Shown in pieces: positions 49,099 through 59,083 of a DNA stretch of 64,000 bases (position 1 is the stretch's first letter; each line of letters opens with the position of its first letter). A model generated the notes under the pieces. The model had not been told where the DNA came from. It searched no databases and worked only from the letters and a program-made list of their open reading frames with translations. The stretch lies in NCBI GenBank assembly GCA_044237845.1, contig JBIIEL010000004.1:10148-74147 (forward strand). Direction: 5' to 3'. A program made the position numbers and the translations under genes. Origin of the DNA: QFOX01 sp044237845. Its GTDB lineage: Bacteria; Pseudomonadota; Alphaproteobacteria; Rickettsiales; UBA3002.

Positions 49099-50313
49099 AT
49101 GGCTCCGTATTCGTCGCCCGGAAAGCGTCCGTTTCCGTTAAAAAAATGGCTGATTGGGGCCGCACTCGGCGTGGCGGTGTTTTACGGTGTGCCGAAATTA
49201 TGGGGCAGTGGTGGCGCTCCGGGGGCACCCGGCATGCCGCCGCCCGGCACACCTATGCCTGCAAGCGTTGCCAGCGTTATCAGCAAACCGGTGATGCTCT
49301 GGACCAGCTTCCCTGGCCGTATTGAGGCCGCGCACTCCGCTGAAATCCGCCCGCGCGTGTCGGGGCAAATTACCGAAGTGCATTTCAAAGACGGCGAAGA
49401 AGTAAAACGCGGTGAGCCGCTCTTCACCATCGACCCACGGCCATTCGCCGCCGAGGTGAGCCGTGCCGAGGGCGCGTTGGTGGCTGCAGAATCTGCCGCG
49501 CTTCGCGCGAGTCAGGATTTGGCGCGCGCGCAGCAACTGGTGAAAAGCAAAGCCATTTCGCAAAGCGAGTTCGAGCAGAAATCAAGCGCATCCATTCAGG
49601 CGCGCGGTGCGCTTGCGAGCGCTAAGGGCGCGCTGCAGGCGGCGGAGCTGAACCTCTCCTACGCACATATCGCCGCGCCGATTTCGGGAAAAATTTCGCG
49701 CGCGGAAATGACCGTGGGCAACATGGTGAACGCTGGCATCAACGCGCCGCTGCTTGCCAGCATCGTTACCCTCGCGCCGATTTATGCGAGCTTTGAGCTG
49801 GATGAGAAAAGCTTCCTCAAAACCATTCAGGGCGTGCCTGCGGCGAAGCTGAAACAGATTCCGGTGACGGTGGCGCTCGCTAACGGTGCAGCAATTCCGG
49901 CACATATTCATGCGTTCGACAACCAGATCGCCCCCGGCAGCGGTACGCTGCGCGTACGGGCAATCATAGAGAATAAAGACGGTGCGCTGGTGCCAGGCCT
50001 GTTCGCGACGGTGCGCATGGGCACGCCGGAGGAAACTGCGTCGATCCTCGTTAGCCCGCTGGCGATTGCGACCGACCAGAACAAGAAATTCGTGCTGGTG
50101 GTGGATGCCGAAGGCAAAGCCGAATATCGCGAAGTGAAACCCGGTGTGCTGGTGGATGGGTTACAGGTGGTGGAAAGCGGCCTTGCCGAGGGCGAGAAAA
50201 TCGTGGTCGAGGGGCTGCAGCGCCTCAAGCCTGGCACGCCGGTGATCGCCACCATGGTGGACATGACCACGCTGAAACCGCTCGACGCCCCGCCTGCTGA
50301 GGTCGCCCAGTAA
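49099..50313 (+). CDS. RND efflux periplasmic adaptor (membrane fusion protein)
   Basis: 404 residues from the ATG at 49099 (AGAGGG site). An N-terminal anchor (WLIGAALGVAVFYGVPKLW, about 18-36) without a lipobox; barrel-sandwich and hairpin domains with EIRPRVSGQITEVHFKDGEE and ARAQQLVKSKAISQSEFEQK; LNLSYAHIAAPISGKI is the second lipoyl half; the C-terminal VVVEGLQRLKPGTPV is typical of AcrA/MexE proteins. It links the inner pump with the outer-membrane channel across the periplasm. The stop overlaps the ATG of the pump gene by one base (TAATG). Confidence 0.92.
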   Translation: MAPYSSPGKRPFPLKKWLIGAALGVAVFYGVPKLWGSGGAPGAPGMPPPGTPMPASVASVISKPVMLWTSFPGRIEAAHSAEIRPRVSGQITEVHFKDGEEVKRGEPLFTIDPRPFAAEVSRAEGALVAAESAALRASQDLARAQQLVKSKAISQSEFEQKSSASIQARGALASAKGALQAAELNLSYAHIAAPISGKISRAEMTVGNMVNAGINAPLLASIVTLAPIYASFELDEKSFLKTIQGVPAAKLKQIPVTVALANGAAIPAHIHAFDNQIAPGSGTLRVRAIIENKDGALVPGLFATVRMGTPEETASILVSPLAIATDQNKKFVLVVDAEGKAEYREVKPGVLVDGLQVVESGLAEGEKIVVEGLQRLKPGTPVIATMVDMTTLKPLDAPPAEVAQ

Positions 50314-53300
50314 TGGCCGGGCTCGACATCTCGCACCGCTTTATTGACCGACCGATTCTCGCGGGTGTGCTGTCGTGTTTTATTTTTATACAACGTGGGA
50401 TGGGGATGTTTCTGCTGGCGATTTAGGAATACCCGGAAGTCGCGCCGCCGCAGGTGAATATCCGCGCGGCCTACCCCGGCGCAAACCCGAAAGTGATCGC
50501 CGAAACCGTTGCCGCGCCGCTTGAGGAGCAGATCAGCGGCGTTGAGAACATGCTCTATATGAGCAGCCAGGGCACCACCGACGGCGCGATGAGTATTACA
50601 GTGACCTTCGCCATCGGCACCGACCCCGACCTCGCGCAGCAGCTCGTGCAAAACCGCGTGAGCCAAGCGCTGCCGCGCCTGCCAGACGTAGTGCGCTCGC
50701 TCGGCGTGACGGTGGTGAAAAGCTCGCCAGACCTCACCATGGTGGTGCATCTCTTCTCGCCGAACGAGCGTTACGATGTGTCGTACTTACGCAATTACGC
50801 ACTCATCAACATCAAGGATCAGCTCGGTAAACTGCCAGGCATCGGCAAGGTCGACCTCTTCGGTGCAGGCGATTACGCGATGCGTGTGTGGATGAACCCG
50901 CAGCAGATGGCGGCGCGCAACCTCACCGCACCGGATGTGGTGAATGCCATCCGCGAACAGAATATCCAGATTGCCGCCGGCGTCATCGGCGCACAACCCA
51001 ACACGCCAGACGTGACGTTCGAGCTGCCGGTGAATGTGCAGGGACGCCTCAAATCGGTGGAGGAATTCGAGCAGATTATTGTGAAGGCGGATGCTTCCGG
51101 CGCGGTGACGCGACTGAAAGACGTGGCGCGGGTGGAGCTCGGCGTGAGCAGTTACGCACTGCGCTCGCTGCTCAACAACAAGCCTGCGGTGGGGATTCCG
51201 GTGTTTCAGGCGCCGGGCAGCAACGCGCTCCAAATCTCAACCAATGTGCGCGCAGCAATGGAGCGGCTCAAGGCCGATTTCCCCGAAGGCGTGGATTATA
51301 AAATCGTCTATGACCCGACGCGGTTTGTGGCGGAATCCATCGACGCGGTAGTGCATACGCTATTTGAAGCACTGCTGCTGGTAGTGCTTGTTGTGATTCT
51401 GTTTTTGCAGACCTGGCGCGCGTCGATTATTCCGCTGCTCGCGGTGCCGGTGTCGATTATCGGCACGTTCGCGGTGATGCATGCATTCGGCTTTTCTATC
51501 AATGCGCTGAGCCTGTTCGGCCTCGTGCTCGCCATCGGTATCGTGGTGGATGACGCGATTGTGGTGGTGGAGAATGTGGAGCGCAACATGGCGGGCGGCC
51601 TCAGCCCGCGCGAGGCGACCTATCAGGCGATGCGCGAAGTATCGGGGCCGATTATTGCCATCGCGCTGGTGCTGGTTGCCGTGTTTGTGCCGATCGCATT
51701 TATCAGCGGCCTCACCGGGCAGTTCTACAAACAATTTGCGCTGACGATTGCCATTTCAACGGTGATTTCGGCGTTTAACTCGCTGACGCTCAGCCCCGCG
51801 CTAGCGGCGATGCTGCTCAAGCCCCACGGTGCGGCGAAAGACGGTTTTACGCGCGGTTCGGAAACGATTTTTGGCGGGCTGCTCGCTGCCACACGCTGGT
51901 GGGTGCGTGCGCTGGTTCTGTTCATCATCGGTGCGATTTTAAAATCCTTCGCGATGAAAATGTTTGGCCTTGCGCCGCTGTTATTTGGCCTGCCCGCGGT
52001 GGCGCTGGTGGCGATTTTATTCAAGGCGCTCTGTGTGCTGATGCTCGTGATTGGACTGGTGGTGGCTATCCGCCATATGCTGCATGCACGCCGCGCTGCA
52101 CACCCGGAAGGCTTCGCGCGCTTCAATCGTTTCTTTGCGGATGCAGCGGCGCGCTACGAGCATCTCGTCAGCTGGACATTCACCCGTAAACGCAGGCTGG
52201 TAGCGCTCTATCTCGCGCTTATAGCACTCACCATTTTTGGCTTCACGCAGGTGCCCGGCGGCTATGTGCCCGCGCAGGACAAGCAATATCTCGTCGCCTT
52301 CGCGCAGTTGCCAAGCGGTGCGTCGCTAGACCGCAGCGACGCCGTCATCCGCCAGATGTCGGAGATCGCGCTTAAGCATCCCGGCGTTGAGGCGGCAGTG
52401 GCATTCCCCGGACTTTCTATCGCCGGATTCAGCGTCAGCCCGAATGCCGGCATCGTGTTTGTGCCGCTCAAACCGTTCGATGAGCGCACCACGCCTGACC
52501 TCTCGGCATGGGCCATCACCGGCGCGCTTAACGCCGAATTCAACAAGGCTATCAGTGGTGCGTTCGTCGCGATTTTCCCTCCGCCGCCCGTGCGCGGCCT
52601 TGGCACTATCGGCGGCTTCAAATTGCAGATTCAAGACCGTGGCGATCTTGGCTATGACGCGCTGAATACCGCGCTGACGGAAGTCATCAACAAAGCACGC
52701 CAGGACAAAACACTGACCGGCATGTTCAGCGGTTTCATGATGGACGTGCCGCAGCTTGAGGTGGACATCAACCGCGTGCGCGCGAAGCAGCAGGGCGTTG
52801 CCCTCACGGAACTTTTCAACACGCTGCAGATGTATATCGGCTCTTACTATGTCAACGACTTCAACCTGTTTGGCCGCACTTTCCGCGTCTATGCGCAGGC
52901 GGATGCGCCGTTCCGCAGCAAGGCGGAAGATATCAGCCAGCTGAAAGTGCGTAATGCGCGCGGCGAGATGGTGCCCCTTGGCTCGCTCCTCTCGGTCTCG
53001 CAAACCTATGGGCCGGATCGCGCGATGCGTTATAACGGCTTCACCTCGGCGGATATCAACGGTAACGCCGCACCTGGATTCACGTCGAGCGAGGCGATGA
53101 CCTCCATCAGCCGCATTCTCGCCGAGACGCTGCCCAAAGGCATGAGCTATGAATGGACGGATCTGACCTATCAGAAAATTCTCGCCGGAAACACGGCGAT
53201 GCTGGTCTTCCCGCTCTGCGTGCTCTTTGTGTTCCTCGTCCTCGCCGCGCAATATGAGAGTGTGAGCCTTCCGCTGGCGGTGATTCTCATCGTGCCGCTC

Positions 53301-53714
53301 TGTCTGTTCGGCGCGATCTGGGGCGTGTGGCTGATGGGCAAAGAGAATAATATTTTCACGCAGATTGGTTTTGTGGTGCTGGTGGGGCTTGCGTGTAAAA
53401 ACGCGATTCTGATTGTGGAGTTCGCGCGCGACCTCGAACAGCAGGGACGCAGCATTATCGACGCCGCGCGTGAAGCAGCACATCTGCGCCTGCGCCCCAT
53501 TCTCATGACATCGATTGCGTTTATTATGGGTGTGCTGCCGCTGGTATTCGCCAGTGGTGCCGGCGCCGAGATGCGGCAGGATATGGGCGTGGCGGTGTTC
53601 TCCGGCATGATCGGCGTCACGTTCTTTGGCCTTGTCATGACGCCAATGTTTTACGTGGTGGTGCGCACTTTAGCGGTGCGGATTACAGGAAATACGAAGG
53701 TAATGCATGGGTAG
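50313..53714 (+). pseudogene. RND efflux pump (HAE1-type) with amber codon at codon 38
   Basis: Full-length AcrB-type transporter frame interrupted by one TAG at 50424-50426. Codons 1-37 read MAGLDISHRFIDRPILAGVL and the rest of helix 1; after the TAG come EYPEVAPPQVNI and about 1095 further residues without another stop. The spacing from FIDRPI to YPEV is the same as in AcrB, so no indel is involved; a serine or alanine codon (for example TCG) probably became TAG. All later parts look intact: the proton-relay aspartates in GIVVDDAIVVVENVERN, the TM10 lysine in GLACKNAILIVEF, and FTPGFTSSEA-type porter wording. A restart at the GTG 50454 would lack helix 1. Either a young pseudogene, a readthrough case or a base-call error. 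Confidence 0.75.
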
Positions 53715-55365
53715 CCCGATGAATCTTCAGAAGATTTTTGGCTGCAAACAGCAGCTTTCTCGACTTCCGGTGCTCACGTACTTTAGTAAGCTGCGCGCCG
53801 GTTCGCGAAACCTGCTGCTTTCGCGCAAAACTCTTTCTGAATCTTCACCACGCTACGGACATATTTTTGCGCTGAGTACAGCACTTCTCACCCTCTCGGC
53901 CTGCGACTTATCGCCGGAATATCAGCTGCCGGATTTGAAAATGCCGGAGATTTTTAAAGAGATGGCTGCGCCACAAGGGGAAGAAAAAACAGCAGAAGAG
54001 GCGGCAGCCCTAGACCATTTCTCCGCTGAAGGCATCGACTGGAAACGCGTTGACGAAAAGGCAAAAATTGAAGAGTTCGCCTGGTGGCGCATGTTCAAAA
54101 ACCCGGCGCTCGACGGGCTGATGGAACAGGCGATGAAAGACAATCCGAGCCTCGACATCGCCGTGGCGCGTGTGGAGGCAGCGCGGGCGCTCGCGGGTAT
54201 CAGCGCGTCGAATCTCTATCCTTCGATCGGCGTGGGTGCGGGGCCGGAGCGGCAGTTGCCTTCCTCCGCGCGGGCGAGTGCAAACTCCGGCAGCGGCGCG
54301 GTGACCACCAAGCCTTACACGACCTACACCGCGCAGGGGCATATTACCTACGAGCTCGATCTGTTCGGCAAACAGCGCAACAGCACGCGCGCCGCGGAAC
54401 GTAATGCGGATGCTGAAGCGAATGCGTATCGCGCAGCGCGACTCGCGCTGCAGGCCGACATCGCGCAGACTTATTTTGCGCTCGCCGCTTTGAACACGGA
54501 ATCCGACGCGCTGCTACGCACGCGTGACGCGGGGCGCGAGGCGCTGGCGCTGGTGCGTAAGAAACAAGCGGTGGGGGAGATCGACGACCTCGCCCTTTCC
54601 TCGGCGGAGGCGCAGCTGGCGAATGTAGAAGCGGAGTATAGCGCAGTGGCGCAGCAACGCGCAGTTGCGGAGCATCAGCTCGCGGCGTTGATGGGCAGCA
54701 CGCCGCAGCAATTCACTCTGCCGAAGGTCACCCTCGGTGATGCACCACCGGTGATTCCGGCGGGGATTCCCTCGCGTCTGCTGGAGCGGCGGCCGGATAT
54801 TCAGGCGGCGGTGGAACAAATTGCGGCGGCGAATGCGCGCATCGGCGCGGCACGGGCGGGCTATTTTCCGGATATTTCGCTCTCAGCGAGCGGCGGGTTC
54901 GCAGCGAAATCACTCGGCGATCTTTTCAACAGCACCAGCAAATTCTGGGCGCTGGGGCCGATGGCGGGCAGCACCGTGATTACGCAACCGCTGTTTGAAG
55001 GCGGCCTCATCGGTGCGACGCTCGACGAACGCAAAGCGAATTATGACGGCGCGGTGGCACGCTACCGCGAATCCGCCATCACCGCCCTGCGCGAGGTGGA
55101 AGACCAACTGAGCGCGACGCGCAATTTGAGTGAGCAGGCGGTGGCACGCAAAAGCGCACTCAAGGCAGCAAAACGCGCCTTCGCCGTGGCCGGGAAACGT
55201 TACAAAGTGGGCTATTCGAGCCAGCTGGAATATCTCGACGCGACGCGCCAATACCTCGCCGCCGAACGCAGCCACGCGCAGGTGACAGGGCAGCGCCATA
55301 TCGCCACCGTGCAGTTGATTCGCGCGCTGGGCGGCAGCTGGGAAGTGCCTGCGGAGGTAAAATAA
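53707..55365 (+). CDS. Outer-membrane efflux lipoprotein (NodT/OprM type)
   Basis: 552 residues. The lipobox TLSAC puts the lipidated cysteine at C66, behind a hydrophobic run HIFALSTALL; normally this signal is at the very N-terminus. Here 45 or so residues precede it, encoded by a palindromic element (53721-53846). The mature part has two OEP repeats: WWRMFKNPALDGLMEQAM, YELDLFGKQRNSTRAAERN, and RLLERRPDIQAAVEQIAAAN. It forms the outer channel for the adaptor and pump, and overlaps the pump stop by 8 bp. Whether the extended leader is still processed is uncertain; no start codon lies between the element and the signal. Confidence 0.85.
   Translation: MGSPMNLQKIFGCKQQLSRLPVLTYFSKLRAGSRNLLLSRKTLSESSPRYGHIFALSTALLTLSACDLSPEYQLPDLKMPEIFKEMAAPQGEEKTAEEAAALDHFSAEGIDWKRVDEKAKIEEFAWWRMFKNPALDGLMEQAMKDNPSLDIAVARVEAARALAGISASNLYPSIGVGAGPERQLPSSARASANSGSGAVTTKPYTTYTAQGHITYELDLFGKQRNSTRAAERNADAEANAYRAARLALQADIAQTYFALAALNTESDALLRTRDAGREALALVRKKQAVGEIDDLALSSAEAQLANVEAEYSAVAQQRAVAEHQLAALMGSTPQQFTLPKVTLGDAPPVIPAGIPSRLLERRPDIQAAVEQIAAANARIGAARAGYFPDISLSASGGFAAKSLGDLFNSTSKFWALGPMAGSTVITQPLFEGGLIGATLDERKANYDGAVARYRESAITALREVEDQLSATRNLSEQAVARKSALKAAKRAFAVAGKRYKVGYSSQLEYLDATRQYLAAERSHAQVTGQRHIATVQLIRALGGSWEVPAEVK
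53721..53846. repeat. Palindromic element, copy E, inside the NodT-type leader
   Basis: GAATCTTCAGAA (53721-53732) and TTCTGAATCTTC (53835-53846) begin imperfect arms of about 45 bases, with CAGCAG and CTGCTG further in. The core CTTCCGGTGCTCACGTACTT and GTAAGCTGCGCGCCGG strongly resembles the core of copy C at 23461. The element is in frame with the lipoprotein gene and supplies residues 5-46. Confidence 0.75.
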
Positions 55366-55625
55366 TGCAGACTGTTCTCGATTCCCTCACGCAGTATTAC
55401 GGGCTAGATTGGGCAGCGATTCTCCTCAGTTTCTTTTCACTCAATGCCTTAAAGAATAAGCAGGTGATAGGCTTTGTGTATGGCGCGCTGGGCTGCATGT
55501 GCGCGCTGATTCTCAGCATCCTAATCGGCAGTATTCCTATGATTGTAGCCAATATCATTTTCGTTGTGATGCAGTGTCGGGGTTATCTTGCTTGGAAGAA
55601 AGATTCTAAGCCTGCGTCGGAGTAA
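55365..55625 (+). CDS. Small hydrophobic membrane protein
   Basis: 86 residues with two to three membrane segments (YGLDWAAILLSFFSLNAL, IGFVYGALGCMCALILSILIG, IPMIVANIIFVVMQCRGYL). The ATG overlaps the last base of the efflux lipoprotein stop (TAATG), so it is translated with the efflux operon. No family recognised; it might be an accessory subunit, or only a hitchhiker. Confidence 0.65.
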   Translation: MQTVLDSLTQYYGLDWAAILLSFFSLNALKNKQVIGFVYGALGCMCALILSILIGSIPMIVANIIFVVMQCRGYLAWKKDSKPASE

Positions 55626-55635
55626 TTGAAAAGAT

Positions 55636-55670
55636 GGATTGCCGCGTCGTTTTGCTCCTCGCAATGACGG
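55636..55670. repeat. Palindromic repeat (CGTCATTGCGAGGAGC type)
   Basis: GGATTGCCGCGTCG followed by TTTTGCTCCTCGCAATGACGG. Repeats of this wording (CGTCATTGCGAGGAGC...GCGGCAATCC) are dispersed in many bacterial genomes. It lies between the convergent ends of the small membrane-protein gene and the MFS gene. Confidence 0.7.
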
Positions 55671-55676
55671 AGTGCG

Positions 55677-56927
55677 TTATGCCTTCTTCTCTCCCGCCTC
55701 GACGCGCAGGCTGCGCATTTGCGGCGCGAAGAAGGCGGTGGCGGCGACCACGCCGAGCGTCATCACTCCGCCGAGAATGATCGAGGGCACAAGTCCGAGC
55801 AGACTGGCTGTCGCTCCGGCGCGGAACGCCCCAATCTCGTTGGAAGAAATGATGAACATACCGTTGACGGATGACACACGCCCGCGCATGTCGTCTGGAA
55901 TCAGCCACTGCATAAGCGTGCCGCGCATCACCATGCTCACGCTATCGAACGCGCCGCTGATGATGAGAATCACCGCCGCCACCCAGAAGCTGGTGGCGAA
56001 CCCGAAGGCGAGCATCGACACGCCAAACCCCGCCACTACCAGCAGCAGCGTGCGGGTTTTAATCGACTCCATCGGCTTCAGCGCGAGATAAAGCGCGGTG
56101 GCGATGGAGCCAATCGCCGGCGCGGCGCGCAGCAGCCCCAACCCCTCGGAACCGGTATGCAGCACCTGATCGGCAAAGGCCGGGAGAATGGCCACCACCC
56201 CGCCAAACAGCACCGCGAACATGTCGAGCGACATCACCGACAGCAGCACCTTATGCCCCAAAATGAACCGCCAGCCCGCCGTGATGCTCACCAGCGCGGG
56301 TTCGTTTTTATGCGTGTTGCGGTGCTGCCGATGCGGCTTGCTGATGAGCAGCGTCATCACAAACCCAATGAGCAGCGCGGCGAGCGGAATCATCCACGCG
56401 ACATGCGCGCCGTAACCGCCATAGATAATGCCAGCAAGTGCAGGCCCGAGAATGGCGGCGAGCTGGAAGCCGCTGCCCATCCACGCGCTGGCGGCCGACA
56501 TCTGCGTGCGTGGCACAATGCGCGAGAGCAGTGTGAACGACGACGGCACAATGAAACTGCGCGCAATGCCGGAGAAAAAAACGCAGGCGAATAGCGCAGC
56601 AACGCGGGCATCGTTCGCCATCGTCAGCAGGTCGCCCCCGATGAGAAAGAGTAGCGCTGCGTTGAGCGCGAGTGCAGCAAAACACAACACATAAATACGG
56701 TGCGGGCGCCCGACATCCACCACATGGCCGGAGATAAGTGCGAAGAGAATCGCGGGCACGGCCTCCGCCAGCCCCACAAGGCCGAGCATGAATACGTCGT
56801 GCGTGAGGGTGTAGATCTGCCAGCCGACAATCACCGCTTGTGCCTGCAGGCCAAACAAGCCGGTGACCCGCGCCAGCAGCAGGCAACGGAAATCTCGGTT
56901 ACGCAGGACAGTGATGGAAAGAGCCAT
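55677..56927 (-). CDS. MFS transporter (MFS_3 / enterobactin-exporter-like)
   Basis: 416 residues from the ATG at 56927; a longer frame to 56993 adds a soluble piece unlike the family. About twelve helices. FRCLLLARVTGLFGLQAQAV at the start, the loop SARTxSRGxxx equivalent RSFIVPSSFTLLSRIVPRTQ, and MVMRGTLMQWLIPDDMRGRV near the C-terminus are MFS_3 features. It probably exports a small molecule; the substrate is unknown. The start is 53 bp from the divergent greB. Confidence 0.88.
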   Translation of the reverse strand: MALSITVLRNRDFRCLLLARVTGLFGLQAQAVIVGWQIYTLTHDVFMLGLVGLAEAVPAILFALISGHVVDVGRPHRIYVLCFAALALNAALLFLIGGDLLTMANDARVAALFACVFFSGIARSFIVPSSFTLLSRIVPRTQMSAASAWMGSGFQLAAILGPALAGIIYGGYGAHVAWMIPLAALLIGFVMTLLISKPHRQHRNTHKNEPALVSITAGWRFILGHKVLLSVMSLDMFAVLFGGVVAILPAFADQVLHTGSEGLGLLRAAPAIGSIATALYLALKPMESIKTRTLLLVVAGFGVSMLAFGFATSFWVAAVILIISGAFDSVSMVMRGTLMQWLIPDDMRGRVSSVNGMFIISSNEIGAFRAGATASLLGLVPSIILGGVMTLGVVAATAFFAPQMRSLRVEAGEKKA

Positions 56928-56980
56928 GGGTTGGTTCTTAGGGTATGGCGCGTCGCATCGCAATCGGTTATGTTTTTCGC

Positions 56981-57532
56981 ATGAGCAAAGCATTTACCAA
57001 AGAAGGCGATGGTGACGACGAGGATGACGACCTGCCGGAGGCGGAGGTTGCTGCGCCGGTGGTGAACTATATGACGCCAACGGGATTCGCAGCGCTGAAG
57101 GACGAGTTGCGCCAGTTGCAGCGCGAGGAGCGGCCGAAGATTGTAGAGATTGTGGCCTGGGCAGCGGGCAATGGCGACCGCTCGGAAAACGGGGATTATA
57201 TCTATGGCAAGCGCCGCCTGCGCGAGATCGACCGCCGCATTCGCTATCTCTCGAAACGGTTGGAGAGCGCGGTGGTGGTTGACCCCGAGCAGCAGAAAAA
57301 TCTGACGCAGGTGTTTTTCGGCGCCACCGTCACCTATGTGCGCGAGGACGATAGTGAAGTGACCGTGACGCTGGTGGGCACCGACGAGGCCGATGCGGCG
57401 CAAGGCAAAATCAGCTGGATTTCCCCCGTCGCCAAAGCGCTGATGAAAGCGCGCGTCGGCGACAGCGTGGAGCTTCGCATTCCCGCTGGGGTGGAAGTGA
57501 TTGAAGTGATCGCGGTGCGGTATTCGTCGTAG
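56981..57532 (+). CDS. greB: Transcription elongation factor GreB
   Basis: Rescues backtracked RNA polymerase by stimulating transcript cleavage. 183 residues from the ATG at 56981. An acidic N-terminal extension (EGDGDDEDDDLPE), the coiled-coil domain with the catalytic acidic tip (GDRSENGDYIYGKRRLREID, D and E residues conserved), and the C-terminal FKBP-like domain (GKISWISPVAKALMKARVGD). The YGKRRLREIDRRI wording separates GreB from GreA. Confidence 0.93.
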   Translation: MSKAFTKEGDGDDEDDDLPEAEVAAPVVNYMTPTGFAALKDELRQLQREERPKIVEIVAWAAGNGDRSENGDYIYGKRRLREIDRRIRYLSKRLESAVVVDPEQQKNLTQVFFGATVTYVREDDSEVTVTLVGTDEADAAQGKISWISPVAKALMKARVGDSVELRIPAGVEVIEVIAVRYSS

Positions 57533-57533
57533 C

Positions 57534-58256
57534 TTAATGCTTATTCGCTGCGCGATGATAGGCCGCGTCATTGAAGAATAAAAACAATGTCACCGAGCCA
57601 TAGAAACCCGTCAGTACGAGATAGGTATCGAGCGGAGTATAGATAAATCCAGCGACGAGGACACCAGCAATGGCAAGCGCGAGGGGTGCATATTTCTTAC
57701 TGAATGAGAGTAGCCGATTCGATGGCGTTTTAATGTGGCTGATCATCAGGAAAGCGAGGAAGGTTGAATACAAAGCCGTAAAAATCGGCGAGGCCGGCAT
57801 GTAGCCCTTGAGGTCGAGCACCATCGGCAAGAACAGCAAAATCGCGCCCGCAGGAGTGGGCACACCCACAAAATAGTTGGAGGAGATATTCTCCACGCCT
57901 TTTGTCGAGTACATCACATTAAAGCGCGCCAGACGATAGGCTCCGCCGACGAGGAAAATCAGCGTCGCCGCCCAGCCGAAGAAATGTAGTTCCTTGAGGT
58001 GCCACTCGTAGATAATCAGCGTTGGTGTGACGCAGAAATTGAGGAAATCCGCCAGCGAATCAAGCTGCGCACCGACTGGGCTTTCCACCTTCAGCCGCCG
58101 TGCGATTTTACCATCGATGCCGTCCAGAAACGCTGCAATCAGCAGCAACACGAGCGAGGTATAAATATCCTCACGCACATAGCTGAGGCGCAGCGCCGTG
58201 AGCCCAAGGCACATCGCTGTCAGTGTGATGGCATTGGGAATCCACTTTAGACTCAT
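57534..58256 (-). CDS. pssA: CDP-diacylglycerol--serine O-phosphatidyltransferase
   Basis: Makes phosphatidylserine from CDP-diacylglycerol and serine in the inner membrane. 240 residues, about eight helices. The CDP-alcohol phosphotransferase motif is complete: D48-G-x2-A-R then G62-x3-D66-x3-D70. It overlaps psd by 4 bp, the usual psd-pssA pair that produces phosphatidylethanolamine. Confidence 0.95.
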   Translation of the reverse strand: MSLKWIPNAITLTAMCLGLTALRLSYVREDIYTSLVLLLIAAFLDGIDGKIARRLKVESPVGAQLDSLADFLNFCVTPTLIIYEWHLKELHFFGWAATLIFLVGGAYRLARFNVMYSTKGVENISSNYFVGVPTPAGAILLFLPMVLDLKGYMPASPIFTALYSTFLAFLMISHIKTPSNRLLSFSKKYAPLALAIAGVLVAGFIYTPLDTYLVLTGFYGSVTLFLFFNDAAYHRAANKH

Positions 58257-58963
58257 ATTTTCTTCCAGGTAAGGGTGGTGGGCTGGAAGGTTGCCGGATC
58301 AACCGCCAGCATGGTTTCACCACCAACGGCGATGCTGCCGACATCGACGAGCAATGTGTAATGCGGCGGAATATAAATATCACAGCGGCTGCCAAAGCGG
58401 ATGATGCCGTAGCGCTCGCCCTGTACTACTTGCTGCGGCGCCACGATCTCGCAAATGATACGGCGGGCAACGAAGCCAGCGATCTGCGCGAAGCCGATGA
58501 TGTGGCCTTGTGTGGTTTCCATTGCGGTTACAGTGCGCTCGTTATCATCGCTCGCCTTATCAAGCGCAGCATTTAAAAACTTCCCGGGAATATAATGGTG
58601 TTGCGTGATGCGCCCGCTCGCCGGAAGGCGGTTCACATGCACGTTGAAGACGTTGAGGAAAATCGATACTTTTTGATAGAGTGTGCCATCTGAGTTCAGC
58701 TCTTTCGGTAGCGGCGCGCGCGTGATGTGGCTGATGACGCCGTCGCCGCTTGCCAGCACAAAGCCTTCTCCCTGTGGCACCATACGATTCGGATTGCGGA
58801 AAAAATAGGTACAGAAGCAGAGCAGCAGAATGCCGACCCAGCCTGCGAAATCCGAATACGAAAAAAGCACCGCTGCAATCACCGCCGCGATGGCAATAAA
58901 CGGCCGCCCCTTCGGGTGGATCGGCACCAGCACGACATTTTTAATGGTAGCAAGCAGGCTCAT
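58253..58963 (-). CDS. psd: Phosphatidylserine decarboxylase proenzyme
   Basis: Converts phosphatidylserine to phosphatidylethanolamine using a pyruvoyl group formed by self-cleavage. 236 residues, the short (type II-like) form. Cleavage would be between G191 and S192 in IIRFGSRCDIYIP. FFRNPNRMVPQGEG and IFLNVFNVHVNRLP are family motifs, and an N-terminal membrane segment (FIAIAAVIAAVLFSY) is present. First gene of the psd-pssA pair. Confidence 0.95.
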   Translation of the reverse strand: MSLLATIKNVVLVPIHPKGRPFIAIAAVIAAVLFSYSDFAGWVGILLLCFCTYFFRNPNRMVPQGEGFVLASGDGVISHITRAPLPKELNSDGTLYQKVSIFLNVFNVHVNRLPASGRITQHHYIPGKFLNAALDKASDDNERTVTAMETTQGHIIGFAQIAGFVARRIICEIVAPQQVVQGERYGIIRFGSRCDIYIPPHYTLLVDVGSIAVGGETMLAVDPATFQPTTLTWKKI

Positions 58964-59083
58964 GGGAATTTACTCATGCGTCAGAGAAAAATATTCACCG
59001 ATTCGTATTCGGATTCCGCACAATGTGCTAGAAGAAAAAATCGATCAGGCCGTTCCATTGCTACTATTCGCGCGCCGTGTGGC

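Noticed and set aside
36971..50426. Genome-wide amber recoding (TAG as sense)
   Set aside because: TAG ends several intact genes in the window at the expected family length, for example PhoR, GreB and the GNAT protein, so two interrupted genes do not support recoding.
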